A stretch of DNA of 64,000 nt, from positions 3,914,572 to 3,978,571 of the forward strand of contig JAQFVV010006238.1 in the NCBI GenBank assembly GCA_028023455.1, in the 5' to 3' direction. The stretch comes from Epiperipatus broadwayi. Lineage: Eukaryota; Onychophora; Udeonychophora; Euonychophora; Peripatidae. Under the pieces are notes generated by a model. The model saw only the letters and a program-made list of their open reading frames with translations, had not been told where the DNA came from and did not search any database. Below are positions 1 through 11,440 of this stretch, piece after piece; position 1 is the stretch's first letter; the number at the start of each line of letters is the position of its first letter. The translations under genes were made by a program, and so were the position numbers.

Positions 1-829
1 AATGTGGTCCATTCATTTTATTGTTCCTATTTTTGTCCTCAATCTTTCCTAGCATTATTTAATTCCAATAAATTAAATTATCACATAATTAAAATAAGAC
101 AATTTTATTTACATATTATTGCCAACCATATTGCCAAAAGTTTGTCTCAGCATAATAATTAAAAGTTTTGACATTTTTAACCCATAGCTTTAGTATTTAA
201 TATTTATAATTTTAGAAAATCTCAGAATGAAAAAGAAATCTTATTTTTATTTTTATGTCTGAATACATTGTTTGCTGTTTTTTCAGATCTGTGTTATATC
301 TGGGACCATTTTCTATATTTTATCATAGTCAAAAAGGAATCAAAAAGCTTCTAATTAATTTGAAGCTGTTTCTCATTGCTGTGCATAATGTTTTTCAAAA
401 TCTTTATAGTTGAAAGTTCATTGAAAAGTATAAAAATCAATTTAGATGATGTGTGGCATTCCCATTTCCCTATTGGATTCTGGAATGACTCTAGACTAAT
501 ATTGTGATAATGTATTGTGTGATCTATACTATTGGTATTTGTTTTCAATCCAATCCACAAAATTGAATTGCAAGATTACATATTAATGTTAATTAAACCA
601 TTTTTGTTTTTAGATGATAGTTATATTCAGGAGAAATGAGAAACCTCTTTAATGGAAATGCACTTTGGACTATTTAATTGCTATTTTTGTTTTGTTTTGT
701 TAATAAGGATGTTAAGTTTTTTTTCCACCAAAGGTAGTAAATATAGAATATATTTAATTTTTATAATTGCTAATAGTTTTGGAACATTGGATATTTGTCG
801 TGTGAAAGTAGAATTTTTTTTAAACATGA
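1..829. other. AT-rich DNA, no gene seen
   Basis: Very AT-rich sequence with short open frames only. None has a recognisable motif, and both strands are equally open by chance. I see no splice-site pattern, RNA gene or repeat boundary that I can defend. Confidence 0.6.
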
Positions 830-1948
830 CATTAATTCTATTTAGAAGGTAAATAATTCCTTTTCACTTGCACTGCACTATAAATCAGCAATGTTAAATG
901 TGAGTGTATTCTCATTGCAGCCACAATGTCTTCGCAGCTATTAGATTATCAGTTTTTCTCATCTATGCTCTCTGGTTGCTCCGATGTGCCATTATCTTTG
1001 ACCAGAGAGTACATTCAGTAAATCAAAAGCTCTTGGACCTAATTCACACTCTCAAAACCCGAGATACCAAACTAGCCCCACTTCCACTCCTCACAGACCC
1101 TTTGGGCAATCCTCCCACTCCCATCCTCTCAGCCTCTAACATAGGACTCATTCATTGAGACATGCATTTCGGACTGGCCTGTACTACACACCATTTCCCT
1201 TTTCCACTTCCCATTCCCTTTTCACATGTATCCTTCCCTCTTACCATGTTGCTCCTTTCATTTATCTTACTGTATCTGTTTTTTTTATTATGAATAAACA
1301 TTTTATCACTGAGAAAAAAAAAGGATAATGGCTTTGAGAAAATAAGAATGACTGTCTTATTTTCAAACCTAAATGCAATTATATGGGTCACTCTTAAGTG
1401 TCTTGAAATGAGAGCCTGGATATATATTAAATCATTCATGCTACATCCATTTCATTAATAGTCTTATTAACACTTGAAGTATTAAAATTTACTTCATGCT
1501 AATATTAGATGTTAAACTATGTAATAATCAATCAATTTTACTAGCACAGTGTCAGAAAAGAAATGGATTTAAAGTGAACGATGTAATATATATTCACTTT
1601 TAATAATCCTAATAACACTTATGAAATATTAAAATTTACTTTGTGTTAACATTAGATATTAAACTATGTAATGATCAATGCATTTTATTAGCGTGGGTGC
1701 TAGTAAAATTCATTGTTCATTACATAGTTTAACAATTTCTAATATTAGCATGAAGTGAATTTTAGTCACTCTCTCATTCCAAAATCCTTAAGATTGACTA
1801 TATAAGTGCACTTAGGTTTGAAAATAAGACAGTCATTTTTATTTTCTCAACGTCTTGGGGCTGAAATGAGAATATCCCTTCATTTAACATTGCTGATTTA
1901 TAATACTGCGCAAGTAAAAAAGATTTATTACCTTCTAAATAGAATTAC
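830..1948. mobile_element. Foldback element with inverted arms, interrupted
   Basis: Bases 831-922 reappear as reverse complement at 1858-1948; both contain the word AATTCTATTTAGAAGGTAA and the block ATAAATCAGCAATGTTAAAT. Farther in, 1335-1420 pairs with 1767-1848, sharing the word GACTGTCTTATTTTCAAACC. The centre holds diverged direct copies of a unit with TATTAAAATTTACTT near 1480 and 1625, plus an inverted one near 1700-1765. No transposase is visible, so this is a non-autonomous foldback or MITE-like element. A retrocopy sits in its left arm. Family unknown; no target duplication could be fixed. Confidence 0.65.
923..1322 (+). mobile_element. Polyadenylated retrocopy (LINE 3' end or processed transcript)
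   Basis: This block is less AT-rich than its surroundings. It holds an open frame ending at 1158, then a C/T-rich untranslated stretch, AATAAA near 1292, and an A-rich tail ending near 1322, which is the layout of a reverse-transcribed mRNA 3' end. It interrupts the left arm of the surrounding foldback: the matching right arm near 1845-1860 lacks it. The block at 53736-54250 on the minus strand shares the 3' module (TTTCACATGTATCC-like words, AATAAA, then a CACT(T)GAGAAAAAA end). The family is therefore dispersed. I do not recognise the protein frame; a LINE ORF end or a captured host transcript are both possible. Confidence 0.5.
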
Positions 1949-2110
1949 AATCTGACACTATACTTGTAAAATTCATTGATAATTAACATGACATAAATAA
2001 AGGTACAAATATATATATTTTTCCATTTCTCTTTATACATTGTGAAATGTTTAAATATTAAAAAAATACAGTAATTTAATTTTAGTTTAAACTGTATTCA
2101 AATTAAATGT

Positions 2111-2225
2111 CATAGTCAAGCATTATTAGCTGAGAGGTCAGCACAGCTGCCTTGCAAGCAAGTAGTTGGTTGCAGACGGTTGTGGGTTTGTCTCCCAGCA
2201 GATGCTATGATATATGGAGAAAAAA
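2111..2225 (+). mobile_element. tRNA-derived SINE, family 1, with 11-nt target duplication
   Basis: The order is typical of a tRNA-derived SINE: an A-box-like TTAGCTGAGAGGTCAGCAC, a B-box-like GGGTTTGTCTCCC, then the word GATGCTATGA and an A-rich tail. AAATTAAATGT flanks it at 2100-2110 and 2226-2236, as expected for LINE-mediated insertion. Related copies lie at 8567-8674 and 34028-34130 (both minus strand) and, more diverged, at 16117-16205. The B-box is off consensus, so this copy is probably silent. Confidence 0.75.
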
Positions 2226-2236
2226 AAATTAAATGT

Positions 2237-4898
2237 ACATATAAAAAATTAATCATACATTTTAAGCCTCAATCTAATTTCATTTTATACTTTTGTTGTA
2301 AGTACTAATTTCTGATATCATTACTTTTTAGATACTGCCATTGTTCATAATTTCGGCATCAATTAACTTTATTATTGTGATATTTTACTGTATTTATCAG
2401 TTCAACATTTGTATTGTTCTAAGAAATACATGGTTACATTTATACCATGTTACATATATAGACACACATATAAAGTACCAACAGTAACCCAAAAATAAAT
2501 TTAAATTCATAACCCATTGGTTTTACTGCCAAGGCCGTTTTCCAACTATCACTGGAGTAACCTTTAAATGGGAAAGTTTTAATTAAAATATAAAACAACA
2601 TAAACCCCACATTTCATAGATTTGGAAATGTGGATACATTACATTCATAAGTAAGTGTGATTTTATGTTATATTATATTTAAGATTTCTGCCTTAGCAGT
2701 GAAACCAATTTATTGTGAATATTTTATTTACCTTTGTGCTAGCATCGTTTTAAATAGGTTTTAATTTGTTTAGTCATTCACGACACATATAAATAAAGAT
2801 ATCTATATTTTATATGAACACCATAATATTAACACCAGACAGTTATGCTGAAAAAGATGTTATTTTGAAAATTTTTAGTGGAGCAGAAATTTTAAGTATA
2901 TCTAAAAGAGACATTACTCATGGAAAAAGATTAAGATGAGGATATTTAAAGTTTATATCTGGATTAGGAATAATTCATAGTTTAATGAATGGTTTAATGT
3001 GATTAATGTATTTATATGAATTAGATATTGTCAGAGTTGTGAGTGCAGAAAATTTGACCCTTATAAATCGTAATATAATAGTTGTACCTATATCTATAAA
3101 TCGCCATCGTAGATATACTTTTGCCTCAGGTAACCCAAAGTAACTCGTAAAATAAGAGTAAAGTAGGATCTTGCAAAACAAATAAGCAATTATAATGAAT
3201 ATAGGGAAAAATTAATTTATATTAAATTCAAAATATATATAAAAAAAATAATTAAAAAAATAAAGTTTAAATTGAATAATGAGTAAATATTTTACTTAGC
3301 ATATTATTTTAAAAAATACTAACTTGTGGGTAAATGTATTATTTAAAAATATTTTGTTAGCTATAATTTTAAAAGGAAAAAAAATATATAATTTTTTTAT
3401 TATTGATTGTCATTTTGCTTTTTATATAGCTACAGCATTCCTGAATCATAATTTGTTAAATTGATATAAAACATGAAGGGAGAGAAAAAAAAACCGAGCA
3501 TAATGCACATTTTAAAAATTAAATAAAAAAATTAACACAATATGCACTTTTTTTTTTACATTTTAGGTGCAATTATTAAAATTTTTTATTTGTAATTTCT
3601 AACCAATAAGAGACTTCCAATATTTTTTGGAGCACTGTTAATTTTTTTTTTTTAAGTCATCTATTTTTAATTTCACACAAATGCAGTGAAATTAAATAAA
3701 ATATAGATAAAAAAATGTTATATATCGTTGATAGTTGTAATTTTAATAATGTATGTACATGAGTAAATCTTTTTTTTTTATCTTTTGCCAATCTATGTTT
3801 TCAGTAAAACTGGGTAATATCGTGAATAAGCCACAAACAAATTAAGAGAGTATTGATTTAAAATTCAAAAATAAATATTTCAAACTTCCATTCAGTAATC
3901 TTTGATCATATAAAGTTGTTTTTTTAGCTACATAAGGTCCAAAATTATTAATTTCTCAAAATAACTTACGATTACAATAACTATTCCGATCATCATCCTT
4001 TTGCTGTAGATAAAATAACTTTCATAAGATTTTATTCCACAAAACTGATTAAGTGAATATAGATTAACTAATATATATATTTTACAACTAAATATTGATA
4101 CACTTTGATCAAAATATGTTACTTATTGTGCTGAATGAAATTCACATTTTTTTTTTTTTGATTTTTTACTTATTAAAGATATAAATCTTCTTTACTTCGG
4201 ATATGTCATAAATGAAATCACTTCAATGTTTTGTAAAATCATTGGATGAAAATTGAATGAAGTGCATTAACCATATTTTAATTCTAAAACTAAAACAATA
4301 TTATATACTGTTAGCATAAATATCATAATTTTATTTTCAGAAAACATAGTTTTGGTGAAATCACTATCTTATGATGTTATTAATCTTACAAAAGGACCAG
4401 CATCTTGAAAAATGGCAGATATTTTTTAATGAAGTTTCAATTTTTAAAAAAAAATCATAATAGTGGATAATTGATCATTAATCAAAATAGTGGATATAAA
4501 TTAATGATAATTACTAATCAATCCTTACATAAAGATCCATTGCTAATTGGGGTATATATATATACTCTTTCTATATATATATAATTCATTGGCCTATATT
4601 TATACCTATTATGACAACTTGTATTGCAAAATATAAATTACAGTTAGATGGAAAAATATGATCCACTTTTCAACTACTCAACTAAGATTATAAGTGTAGA
4701 TGAATAAATGTGAATTGGGTCTCATTTTTCTGACTATTGGTAATTTGTGTTCTTTAATATCAGTTGGTATTGTAGATGTATAGTATATGTAATATGTTAT
4801 GGTTTTTATTTGTTAATAAAGATACTTATTTAGCTTTATGCATTAATATTTATATATATATATTTGTAATAATGCACAAGGCTAAATGGATTTATAAG
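2237..4898. other. AT-rich DNA, no gene seen
   Basis: Long A and T runs, short AT dinucleotide tracts and scattered short frames. A minus-strand frame at 2975-3181 has no motif I recognise. No element boundaries found. Confidence 0.55.
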
Positions 4899-5027
4899 TA
4901 ATCATTAAAACCAATCAACACTTAGACAATCCCAATATCAACAACAATCAACATTTTGACAACAGTTTGAGAATGTTGATTGTTATTGATATTGGGATTG
5001 TCGACATGTTGATGGGTTTTAATGATT
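4899..5027. mobile_element. Small palindromic MITE-like element
   Basis: The left half (AATCATTAAAACC, then ACAATCCCAATATCAA) is the reverse complement of the right half (TTGATATTGGGATTGTC-like, then GGTTTTAATGATT), with a spacer of a few bases. The right-half sequence also occurs singly at 16638-16735 and 18143-18243. This makes it a dispersed family in which the present copy is a full foldback and the others are half units. Confidence 0.65.
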
Positions 5028-5203
5028 ATATATATGGAATATTTGGTTATCTTTTCCATTTCTCTCCATTGATTTTTCCACAGGTTATTTTTTTAGTAAT
5101 GATCTAAAAGCATCCGCTGTTTTCCATTTTAAATCTGATTTTATCCCATAATGTTCCATATATTTTATATCTAAATGAGAATTATTCTAATGTAACCATT
5201 ATT

Positions 5204-5540
5204 AAACATCACATGATCACCACTTCTTATGCTTGCTCATAACTATTATTAAAATAGGAAAAACTCTCCATACAGTAGTGCCACTCAGTGCAAGCCAGAG
5301 TAATCAATAGATGCCAGAAGGCTTGTGCATACTGGAGGGTTGCATTAGAAGATCTAGGTGCAGTGCTCTCAGATCCAAGGCTCTTATTGACAAAAACCAC
5401 AAGCTAGAAACTAGTCTGGGGATATTGGATAAGTAGGCACTAGATAGGAATTTTATGCACAAGCCTTCTGGAATCCATTGTTTACTCTGGCTTGCACTGA
5501 GTGGCACTACTGTATGGAGAGTTTTGCCTGTTTTAGTTTT
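5204..5540. mobile_element. Foldback retro-unit (Penelope-like terminal repeat) with 13-nt target duplication
   Basis: The outer parts of the unit are inverted: CTCCATACAGTAGTGCCACT near 5268 returns as its complement near 5500, and the flanking CAGAGTAATCAATAGATGCC block is also mirrored. Between them lies a decayed hammerhead-like segment. TGTAACCATTATT occurs exactly at 5191-5203 and 5541-5553, which reads as a target duplication of retrotransposon length. Copies of the same family lie at 9253-9437, 14776-15844 and 45493-45605. The Penelope-like assignment rests on the hammerhead in the 15-kb copy and is inference. Confidence 0.7.
5373..5430 (+). ncRNA. Decayed hammerhead ribozyme relic
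   Basis: It aligns with the intact fold at 15702-15760. The downstream half (GAAACTAGTC, then TGGGGA and TTGGAT) and the outer ATCCAA strand are kept. The CUGANGA core reads TTGACAA with one base lost in stem I, so self-cleavage is not expected. Confidence 0.55.
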
Positions 5541-5553
5541 TGTAACCATTATT

Positions 5554-6645
5554 GTGAGTTATATACATGTGCTTCCTTTTTTGTTTTTTAAAATTCTTAC
5601 AATATCATATCTATTATGTTTTTATTTTATTTTACTTTTTTTTCTTCATTGCAAAATTTTATCTTTTTTTCATATAAAGGCAAAAGGTAAAACAAAAGTT
5701 TTATCTACATAGTTTTTTCAATGTGTTCAATATATAGAATTAGATTTTTTTTTTGTCAACAAGTACCCAGATAATGCTGTCAGAATAATAGCGTTGCATA
5801 TCTCAGTAAAAATCTCTTACAAATACACAATATTTCTTATTATTTTTTTATATTCCAGACATTTAAAAATTTCCATCTGTTGTTCAGAATCATTTTTGCT
5901 TTATTTCTCTTAAAGCTAATTATTGTATGGATGAATTTTGGAATTTCAAGAGTACAACAAGCCAATGAACATAACACTATACCATTTGCTACAATATGAA
6001 TGCATATTAAATTTTATAGGTTTTCCCTTTCCCCTTGATTTTCTATTAGTAGAATGTTTTATATTTGTTCTGCCTTTCCCAAATATATCATATGAAAAGT
6101 ATGACATAGGATTTATAGAACACACTGTAAGTATATTCTTAATAATAAGAGTAAGCTACAACTCACACGATACTTTTAAAATTAACTTTTATTAGATTTT
6201 AAATTGGTTATAAGTTTAATATATTGAACAGTTTGGAAAAAAAATCATTAGGTAGCATGTGATTTGCAATTTAATCTTATTAAATGGTCAAATAGAAAGG
6301 AAAAAAAAGAATTGTATAGATTTTCGTAGTAATCATTAATATATCAGAAAAACTTTCCCATTACATACTTATACCGTGTGTTTCTGTTTATAGTGTTGAT
6401 ATATATATATCCATCAGTTAATATTCTAGTATTCCAAAGGAGATGGAAGAGTAATGGTGCTCCATGTGGCGTGATATACATCAAGGAGAGCAAGTACTTT
6501 ATCTCTGTTTTATATATCGGATTGTAAAATAGGGACTGCAATTTCTTGGATGTAGGATTAAAACAAAAATTACATTTCAGAAAACAAAGGGTGAATATGA
6601 TGAAAATTGTGACTCTAATGGAGGGAAAGAGGCCATGCTTTATAC
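5554..6645. other. AT-rich DNA, no gene seen
   Basis: Short overlapping frames on both strands, T-rich runs and no recognisable domain. The frame at 6344-6679 (minus) runs into the neighbouring hAT MITE terminus, so it is not a gene boundary. Bases 6638-6645 are the left target duplication of that MITE. Confidence 0.55.
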
Positions 6646-7041
6646 CAGGGATCCCCAACCTTTTTGCACTTAAGAGCACATTCTATAATACTGGCCAGGT
6701 GGCGGGCACCATTTATTTTTTCAACCAGGTGGCGGGCACTATTTATTTTTTCAATGTAAATTTATTGTTGGATATTGTTAATACACATAATGTACAAAAA
6801 ATATTTATTTCAAAAATAAGATGTTAATACATAATTAACGTTTTATATTTTTACGCTGTAAAAGTATAGTATGCCCCTACAATTTGATTATAATATAATA
6901 CAATAATTTATAAGAAATTAAAAAAATTAAATTTATTTGTATCAGATAAATAATTTTTTATCGTGTTCGGATAGTAGCGGGCACATGTAAAATGGTCTGC
7001 GGGCGCCATGGTGCCCGCGGGCATAGGGTTGGGGACCCCTG
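6646..7041. mobile_element. hAT-type MITE with exact 8-bp target duplication
   Basis: The left terminus CAGGGATCCCCAACC and the right terminus GGTTGGGGACCCCTG are inverted repeats with one difference. CTTTATAC flanks the element at 6638-6645 and 7042-7049; an 8-bp target duplication with CAGGGGTCCCC-type ends is characteristic of hAT (Charlie-like) elements. The interior is AT-rich with a short direct repeat of a GGTGGCGGGCAC-containing segment near 6700 and 6727, and a GC-rich palindromic GGGCGCCATGGTGCCCGC near the right end. There is no transposase frame, so it is non-autonomous. Confidence 0.88.
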
Positions 7042-7049
7042 CTTTATAC

Positions 7050-8566
7050 TATCTGTGTGGTGATATGTTTATATATTGATAACTGTAGATTACTGGAATA
7101 GTTGCTAGCCTAGCGTTTTTCTGTGATTAACCTTAGTATTCAAACAAAAGTTCATACGTGGTTTCCTACAATAATTTAATCTTCGTTCTTCTTACTCCTA
7201 TATCTTTGCATTTACTTGTATCTTCATACCACATTAAGGCCATAATATATTAGTAATTTGCCTGGTACCTTTTTTTCTATGTGCATTGTTAAATAATTCT
7301 GGAGTTTTAAATGTTATTCATCCTCTTTAACTGTATTCTCCGATTTTTCTATAACACCGTTAAGACTTCATCTTAAAAGCTAATGCAAACATAGAATATT
7401 TTGCGTCATCTTTAGATTTTATTTAGAGAATTTTATTTATGGTTGTTAATATTTGCGCTTCTTAATATACGATTAGATGAGAAAATAGTAAATTTTATTG
7501 TTGTTTTTTGTAAATTTAATCAGTTGAACATTTCAAATTTTCTATTTCTCTTGTTTGAATTATTTTTCAACAACCCCCCCCCCCCCACACATTTTTTTTA
7601 TATTGTGTTAGTTCTTCAATAATCTCGAGAGATTTTAATTTATATTTTAGATGGTACTGACTTCTAGTGAGTTTGACGTGAACTAATTATTTTCTTTTTT
7701 TCTCTAATCTGATAATTTCAGTTTTGTTGGTTTTTGTAAAATATATATCCCAAAGTCTGATAATCTTTATTGGTTTATTAGATCAGTTACAAGAGATTTT
7801 TGCATAGTTGGCTAACCATGTAGCATTAATTTTAACTGCAGAATGTATACGTATCGTAGCGTATTTAGCAATGAAAGTGTGAATGAATCTTCACATTTTC
7901 AAATTAAATAATGGGAAGTCTATCATTTTTCGAATGATATATTATTGATGTAATATCGTTCAGTATTTTACTAATGTAGACCTAAGATCATCCATAGATA
8001 TGACTGGAATACACAATTGAGATCAGATCTGTAGTGACGCAATGTCTATATAATAATGGTGGTTAATAATTGTTAATGCACTTATATTAATATGATTTAT
8101 GAGTGCATTTATTTTATTTAGGAAATTTTGAAGCACGTGGTCTGTCATATTTGACAGACATGCGATTATATTTTATGATTAAGTCTTGATGGAAAACATA
8201 CTTTATTGTTTTAGGAAATTGTGAAGTTATTTTCTCAGTAATTCTATCGATTGGCTCATAAAAGTCAAGAATAAAAGAAAGCAAAACAATACGCTTTTTA
8301 GAATAAAAAAACAAATAAATAACACGTCCACTTGTAATAATAATATTTGATAGAAATAAGAAGATAGAAAGAGAAATAAATTGTATCTTGCTTATTCCTA
8401 TAATCGCTGAGTATCATTGAATGGTTGTAGTATTCTGGATAGAGAACTCATCCCTTTCTCTCCCACCTTTTTCAGTTTTTTATAAAGCCATTCAAAATTA
8501 ACCTTCTTGGCAAGATTAGTCAAGGGTGGTACCAGACATCATATAAAATTGCCTAAAATAGATTTT
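7050..8566. other. AT-rich DNA, no gene seen
   Basis: Includes a 13-C run at 7574-7586. There are no coding motifs, and the minus frame at 8114-8314 is unrecognised. The last ten bases (8557-8566, AATAGATTTT) are the left target duplication of the following SINE. Confidence 0.55.
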
Positions 8567-8674
8567 TTTTTCTATGTCATAGCATCGGCCAGGAGGCGAA
8601 CCGCAACAACCGTCTGCAAACAACTGCTTGCTTGCAAGGCGGCTGCGCCAACCTCTCGGCTAACAACGCTTGAC
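8567..8674 (-). mobile_element. tRNA-derived SINE, family 1, with 10-nt target duplication
   Basis: On the minus strand it begins TGTCAAGCGTTGTTAGCCGA (A-box region), continues through CAGCCGCCTTGCAAGCAAGC, has a B-box-like GCGGTTCGCCTCC, and ends at GATGCTATGACAT with an A tail. AATAGATTTT lies on both sides (8557-8566 and 8675-8684). It has the best preserved internal promoter words of the family-1 copies here. Confidence 0.8.
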
Positions 8675-9009
8675 AATAGATTTTAAAAGCTTTATTTAAT
8701 GAAAACTTTTTTGAAAATAGAGTCAGTTTCTCACATGATCACAATATTTTATTTTACTATGAGTACCTCACATATATGTGGTCTATTAAAGATCTTACAT
8801 AATTCTGTATAGCCTATAATTAGAAAAGTTTGTTTATCCCTAATTATAGTCCAAACATTCAAGCTTAAATGTATTTACAAAATTGTAATTGGCTAAAGGA
8901 TGATTGATAACTTTCTTGGATTGAATTTTTTCATGATGTTTGGAGAATCATACTTCTGATTGAAAAAGAAAACTTCCCTTGACTGTTCAAAGCAGAAAAT
9001 CTAACATAT

Positions 9010-9180
9010 GTCCATATCATCATCATCATCATCATTTTTTTCAAGCATTATCAGTACACTGCAGATTGAAGGTTTCTCCAAATTTAATCCCATTTATCTA
9101 TCCATAAACTCTCTTCTCTACATATAACCCAAGCTTCCTTATTTTATCCATTCATCTCATATGTAGTCTTTTTCAGGAAA
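9010..9180 (-). mobile_element. 3' end of a non-LTR retrotransposon (LINE)
   Basis: Read on the minus strand, this fragment resembles the last part of the LINE at 41148-42020: the ATGAGATGAATGGATAAAAT-like segment, an AGTGTACTG region, and a terminal run of ATG/GAT trinucleotides (TCATCATCATCATC on the plus strand near 9020). That layout is typical of RTE-like elements. The frame is broken and 5' truncation is severe. Confidence 0.5.
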
Positions 9181-9252
9181 AAAAGTGTGCAGTTCATTGA
9201 AAAGATACCCTTTGAGAGACCTTAAAGGGCTCAACAAGGCAAATTTCCTAAT

Positions 9253-9437
9253 TAAAACAGGCAAAACTTTCCATATAGGAGTGCACTCAGTGCCAGCCAG
9301 AGTAATCAGTGGATGCCAGAAGGCTTATGCATCTAGGGCCTACTCATCCATTATCCCCTGATTAGTTTTTACCTGTTTTAATAATAGTTATGTGCAAGCA
9401 CAGAAATGGTAATCATTTGATATTTAGTGGTTTAACA
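9253..9437. mobile_element. Truncated copy of the 5.2-kb foldback retro-unit
   Basis: It carries GGCAAAACTTTCCATATAG-like and CCAGAGTAATCAGTGGATGC words of the family. The complement of the downstream half of the hammerhead (CCTACTCATCCATTATCCCC) follows, then the family's outer terminus (TTAAACCACTAAATATCA read on the minus strand). CAAATTTCCTAAT at 9240-9252 and CAAAATTCCTAAT at 9438-9450 flank it with one mismatch. The hammerhead is cut near its cleavage region. Confidence 0.6.
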
Positions 9438-9949
9438 CAAAATTCCTAATGTTCATTCTATATGTTTGCATCATTGCAATTTTTATGACTATGTGATTAT
9501 TCATAGGGTAAATGAACATGGGTGAGCTTGCTTTCTAAAATACATCAACACACCTATTAAATTTATTGGCTTTTTATCCCTGAATGTTCAATAAACATCT
9601 TGGTTTTTCTTTTTCAGTAGTCATATTTTTTTTTATCTGAAATATCAATTGAGTTTTCTAGAATGCAGAATGGAATTTTATGTAAATGGTTTTTTTTTAT
9701 TAGATATTTGCATATCCATATATATATAAATAAAAATTAAATATTACCTAAAGCTATACTAGTAATAATAAATAAAATAAAAATTCATATAATATTACAA
9801 TATTAATCAAAAAAAGTAAACTTTACTAAAATTCTTTCACAACCATGGTTTTATCTATTAACAAATAGAGCTTTTCAAGTGAAATTCAACTAAACTTACC
9901 ACCCATATATACCAAACAAAATAGCCTTCCCATCATTCACTTCAAAACT

Positions 9950-10330
9950 CAACTTCCTTTAACATCAAAAGATGTCTTCATGAGATTGATGGCCTCAGAT
10001 TCAAAATATTTTATCATCAAAGTTTTCTTTTATTCTTCTTTTCAATTCATTTTTTTTCATAAAAGATAAGTTCTGTATTGTCAAATGATATTTAATGGTT
10101 TGTTTTCAGTTCATGAATATACAAAGCTGAGTTATTATATTTATTTTTAACTCTACTCTTATGAACTTTAACCTTTTCATTAAGACTCAGTTTATTCTGG
10201 TCTATATAAATTTTACGACAACTACAAAAAATCCTATAAACTACTCCAGGATTAGATTTGTAATCTGTTTGAACCATTTAGTAATGAACTTAAATTCAGA
10301 TCTTTCTTCCAAGCCACTTTCATACTACCC
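9950..10330 (-). pseudogene. Broken Penelope-like element fragment, GIY-YIG domain
   Basis: The minus strand reads GVVYRIFCSCRKIYIDQNKL across 10277-10092, then KVKVHKSRVKN and ALYIHELKTNH. This fits the GIY-YIG endonuclease of Penelope-like elements: a GIY-like VVYRI, a CxC pair, a YIG-like IYIDQ, then a basic helix with H. The upstream frame (KDLNLSSLL) and a downstream one (FDNTELI, then IEKKNKRKL) continue the family pattern but need frame changes or cross stops. YIG has become YID and no reverse transcriptase remains. It lies about 0.5 kb from a copy of the hammerhead foldback family, but common origin is not shown. Confidence 0.6.
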
Positions 10331-10478
10331 AATAAAAAACTATTCTTATAAATTATTTTACTAAATGATGACTTATATTACTCTATTTAGATTTAATTAT
10401 TTATTTAAAAACACTGTATTTAAAAATTCCGTATAGTTTTTTTGAGAAATAGTTTTATTTATTTTTTGTTTTACATTA

Positions 10479-10495
10479 ATAATAATAATAATAGT

Positions 10496-10552
<57 letters not shown>

Positions 10553-10592
10553 AATAATAATAATAATAATAATAACAACAACAACAACAACA
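10479..10592. repeat. Trinucleotide microsatellite (AAT/AAC)n
   Basis: AAT units, a long uninterrupted AAC block, AAT again, then AAC. The minus-strand poly-leucine reading frame here is an artefact of the repeat. Confidence 0.95.
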
Positions 10593-10810
10593 ATGTGGTT
10601 TTACTGCATGGGAGTTCATAAGAAGTTTGAATCAGAATTACGAATGATAGAATCGATTCTGGAACCTCCCAATTCCAGGTCAGACACATCACCAACTGCA
10701 ACAAATCATACAGGACTCATCAGTAATATTAATCACTAACAGATAAATTTATTACTAATATATGACATTTTATAATTAATTCATGATATAGAAGAATTTA
10801 ACAATTGCAA

Positions 10811-11440
10811 CTACTTGGTCAGATTATTAATACAGGTGAAAGCATAATGGACATAATTAATCATAGAATTAAATGTGGATGGAGTTCTTTTGGTTGAAAT
10901 AACTCTACTTGGTCAGATTATTAATACAGGTGAAAGCATAATGGACATAATTAATCTTAGAATTAAACGTGGATGGAATTCTTTTGGTTGAAATAACTTA
11001 ATATTAAAGAAGATGTACCTATATGTTTTGAAAATTAAAGGTTTTCAATAGGTATGCTTTACTAATTCTAACTTATAAATCTGAGACTTTGAACACAACA
11101 GAAGAGCAAAATATAGAGACTTCAGGCCATGGAGAGTTGTATATTAGAATTAACAAGAAGAGATCAAAAATGAAATATAGGAAAGAGATAATAAACTGGT
11201 ATTACTGATATCATTGAAAAAATTAGGAGAATAGATTATAATTGGTGGACAACTGAGATTTTAAATTGGATCCCAAGATATTGTGAAAGATCTAGAAAAA
11301 ACCCATTTATGAGACGGATAAATGAAGAAAGGAAATTTGTTCTTGTAATGTGGAGAAAAGAGGCTAGGAAATAGAGAAACTGAAGTAAAAGAGATCTTCA
11401 ATCCTGCAATGGATTGATATAATAGTTAAATGATGATGGT
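10811..11440 (+). pseudogene. LINE reverse-transcriptase C-terminal fragment, with internal duplication
   Basis: With frame changes, the plus strand gives the C-terminal pattern of an endonuclease/reverse-transcriptase LINE (RTE-like): IKCGWSSFG, a region of PICF, later RSRKNPFMRRINEERKF and LVMWRKEARK, then a CCTGCAATGGATTGATAT 3' end followed by ATGATG. The first 94 bases are duplicated in tandem (10811-10904 and 10905-10998) with a few differences, so the duplication is not new. Stops and frameshifts make it dead. Minus-strand relatives lie at 14020, 41148 and 47915; plus-strand at 54985. Confidence 0.65.

Noticed and set aside
904-1158. 84-residue membrane-like ORF as a host gene
   Set aside because: It lies in a block with retrocopy features, lacks a known motif, and starts inside the foldback arm.
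2975-3181. Possible organelle-derived or gene fragment
   Set aside because: The 68-codon minus frame shows no motif I can place.
6546-6827. 93-codon ORF with repeated QVAGTIYFFN
   Set aside because: It crosses the left border of the hAT MITE; the repeat is a short DNA duplication inside the MITE.
10471-10704. Poly-leucine frame on the minus strand
   Set aside because: Translation of the AAC/AAT microsatellite.
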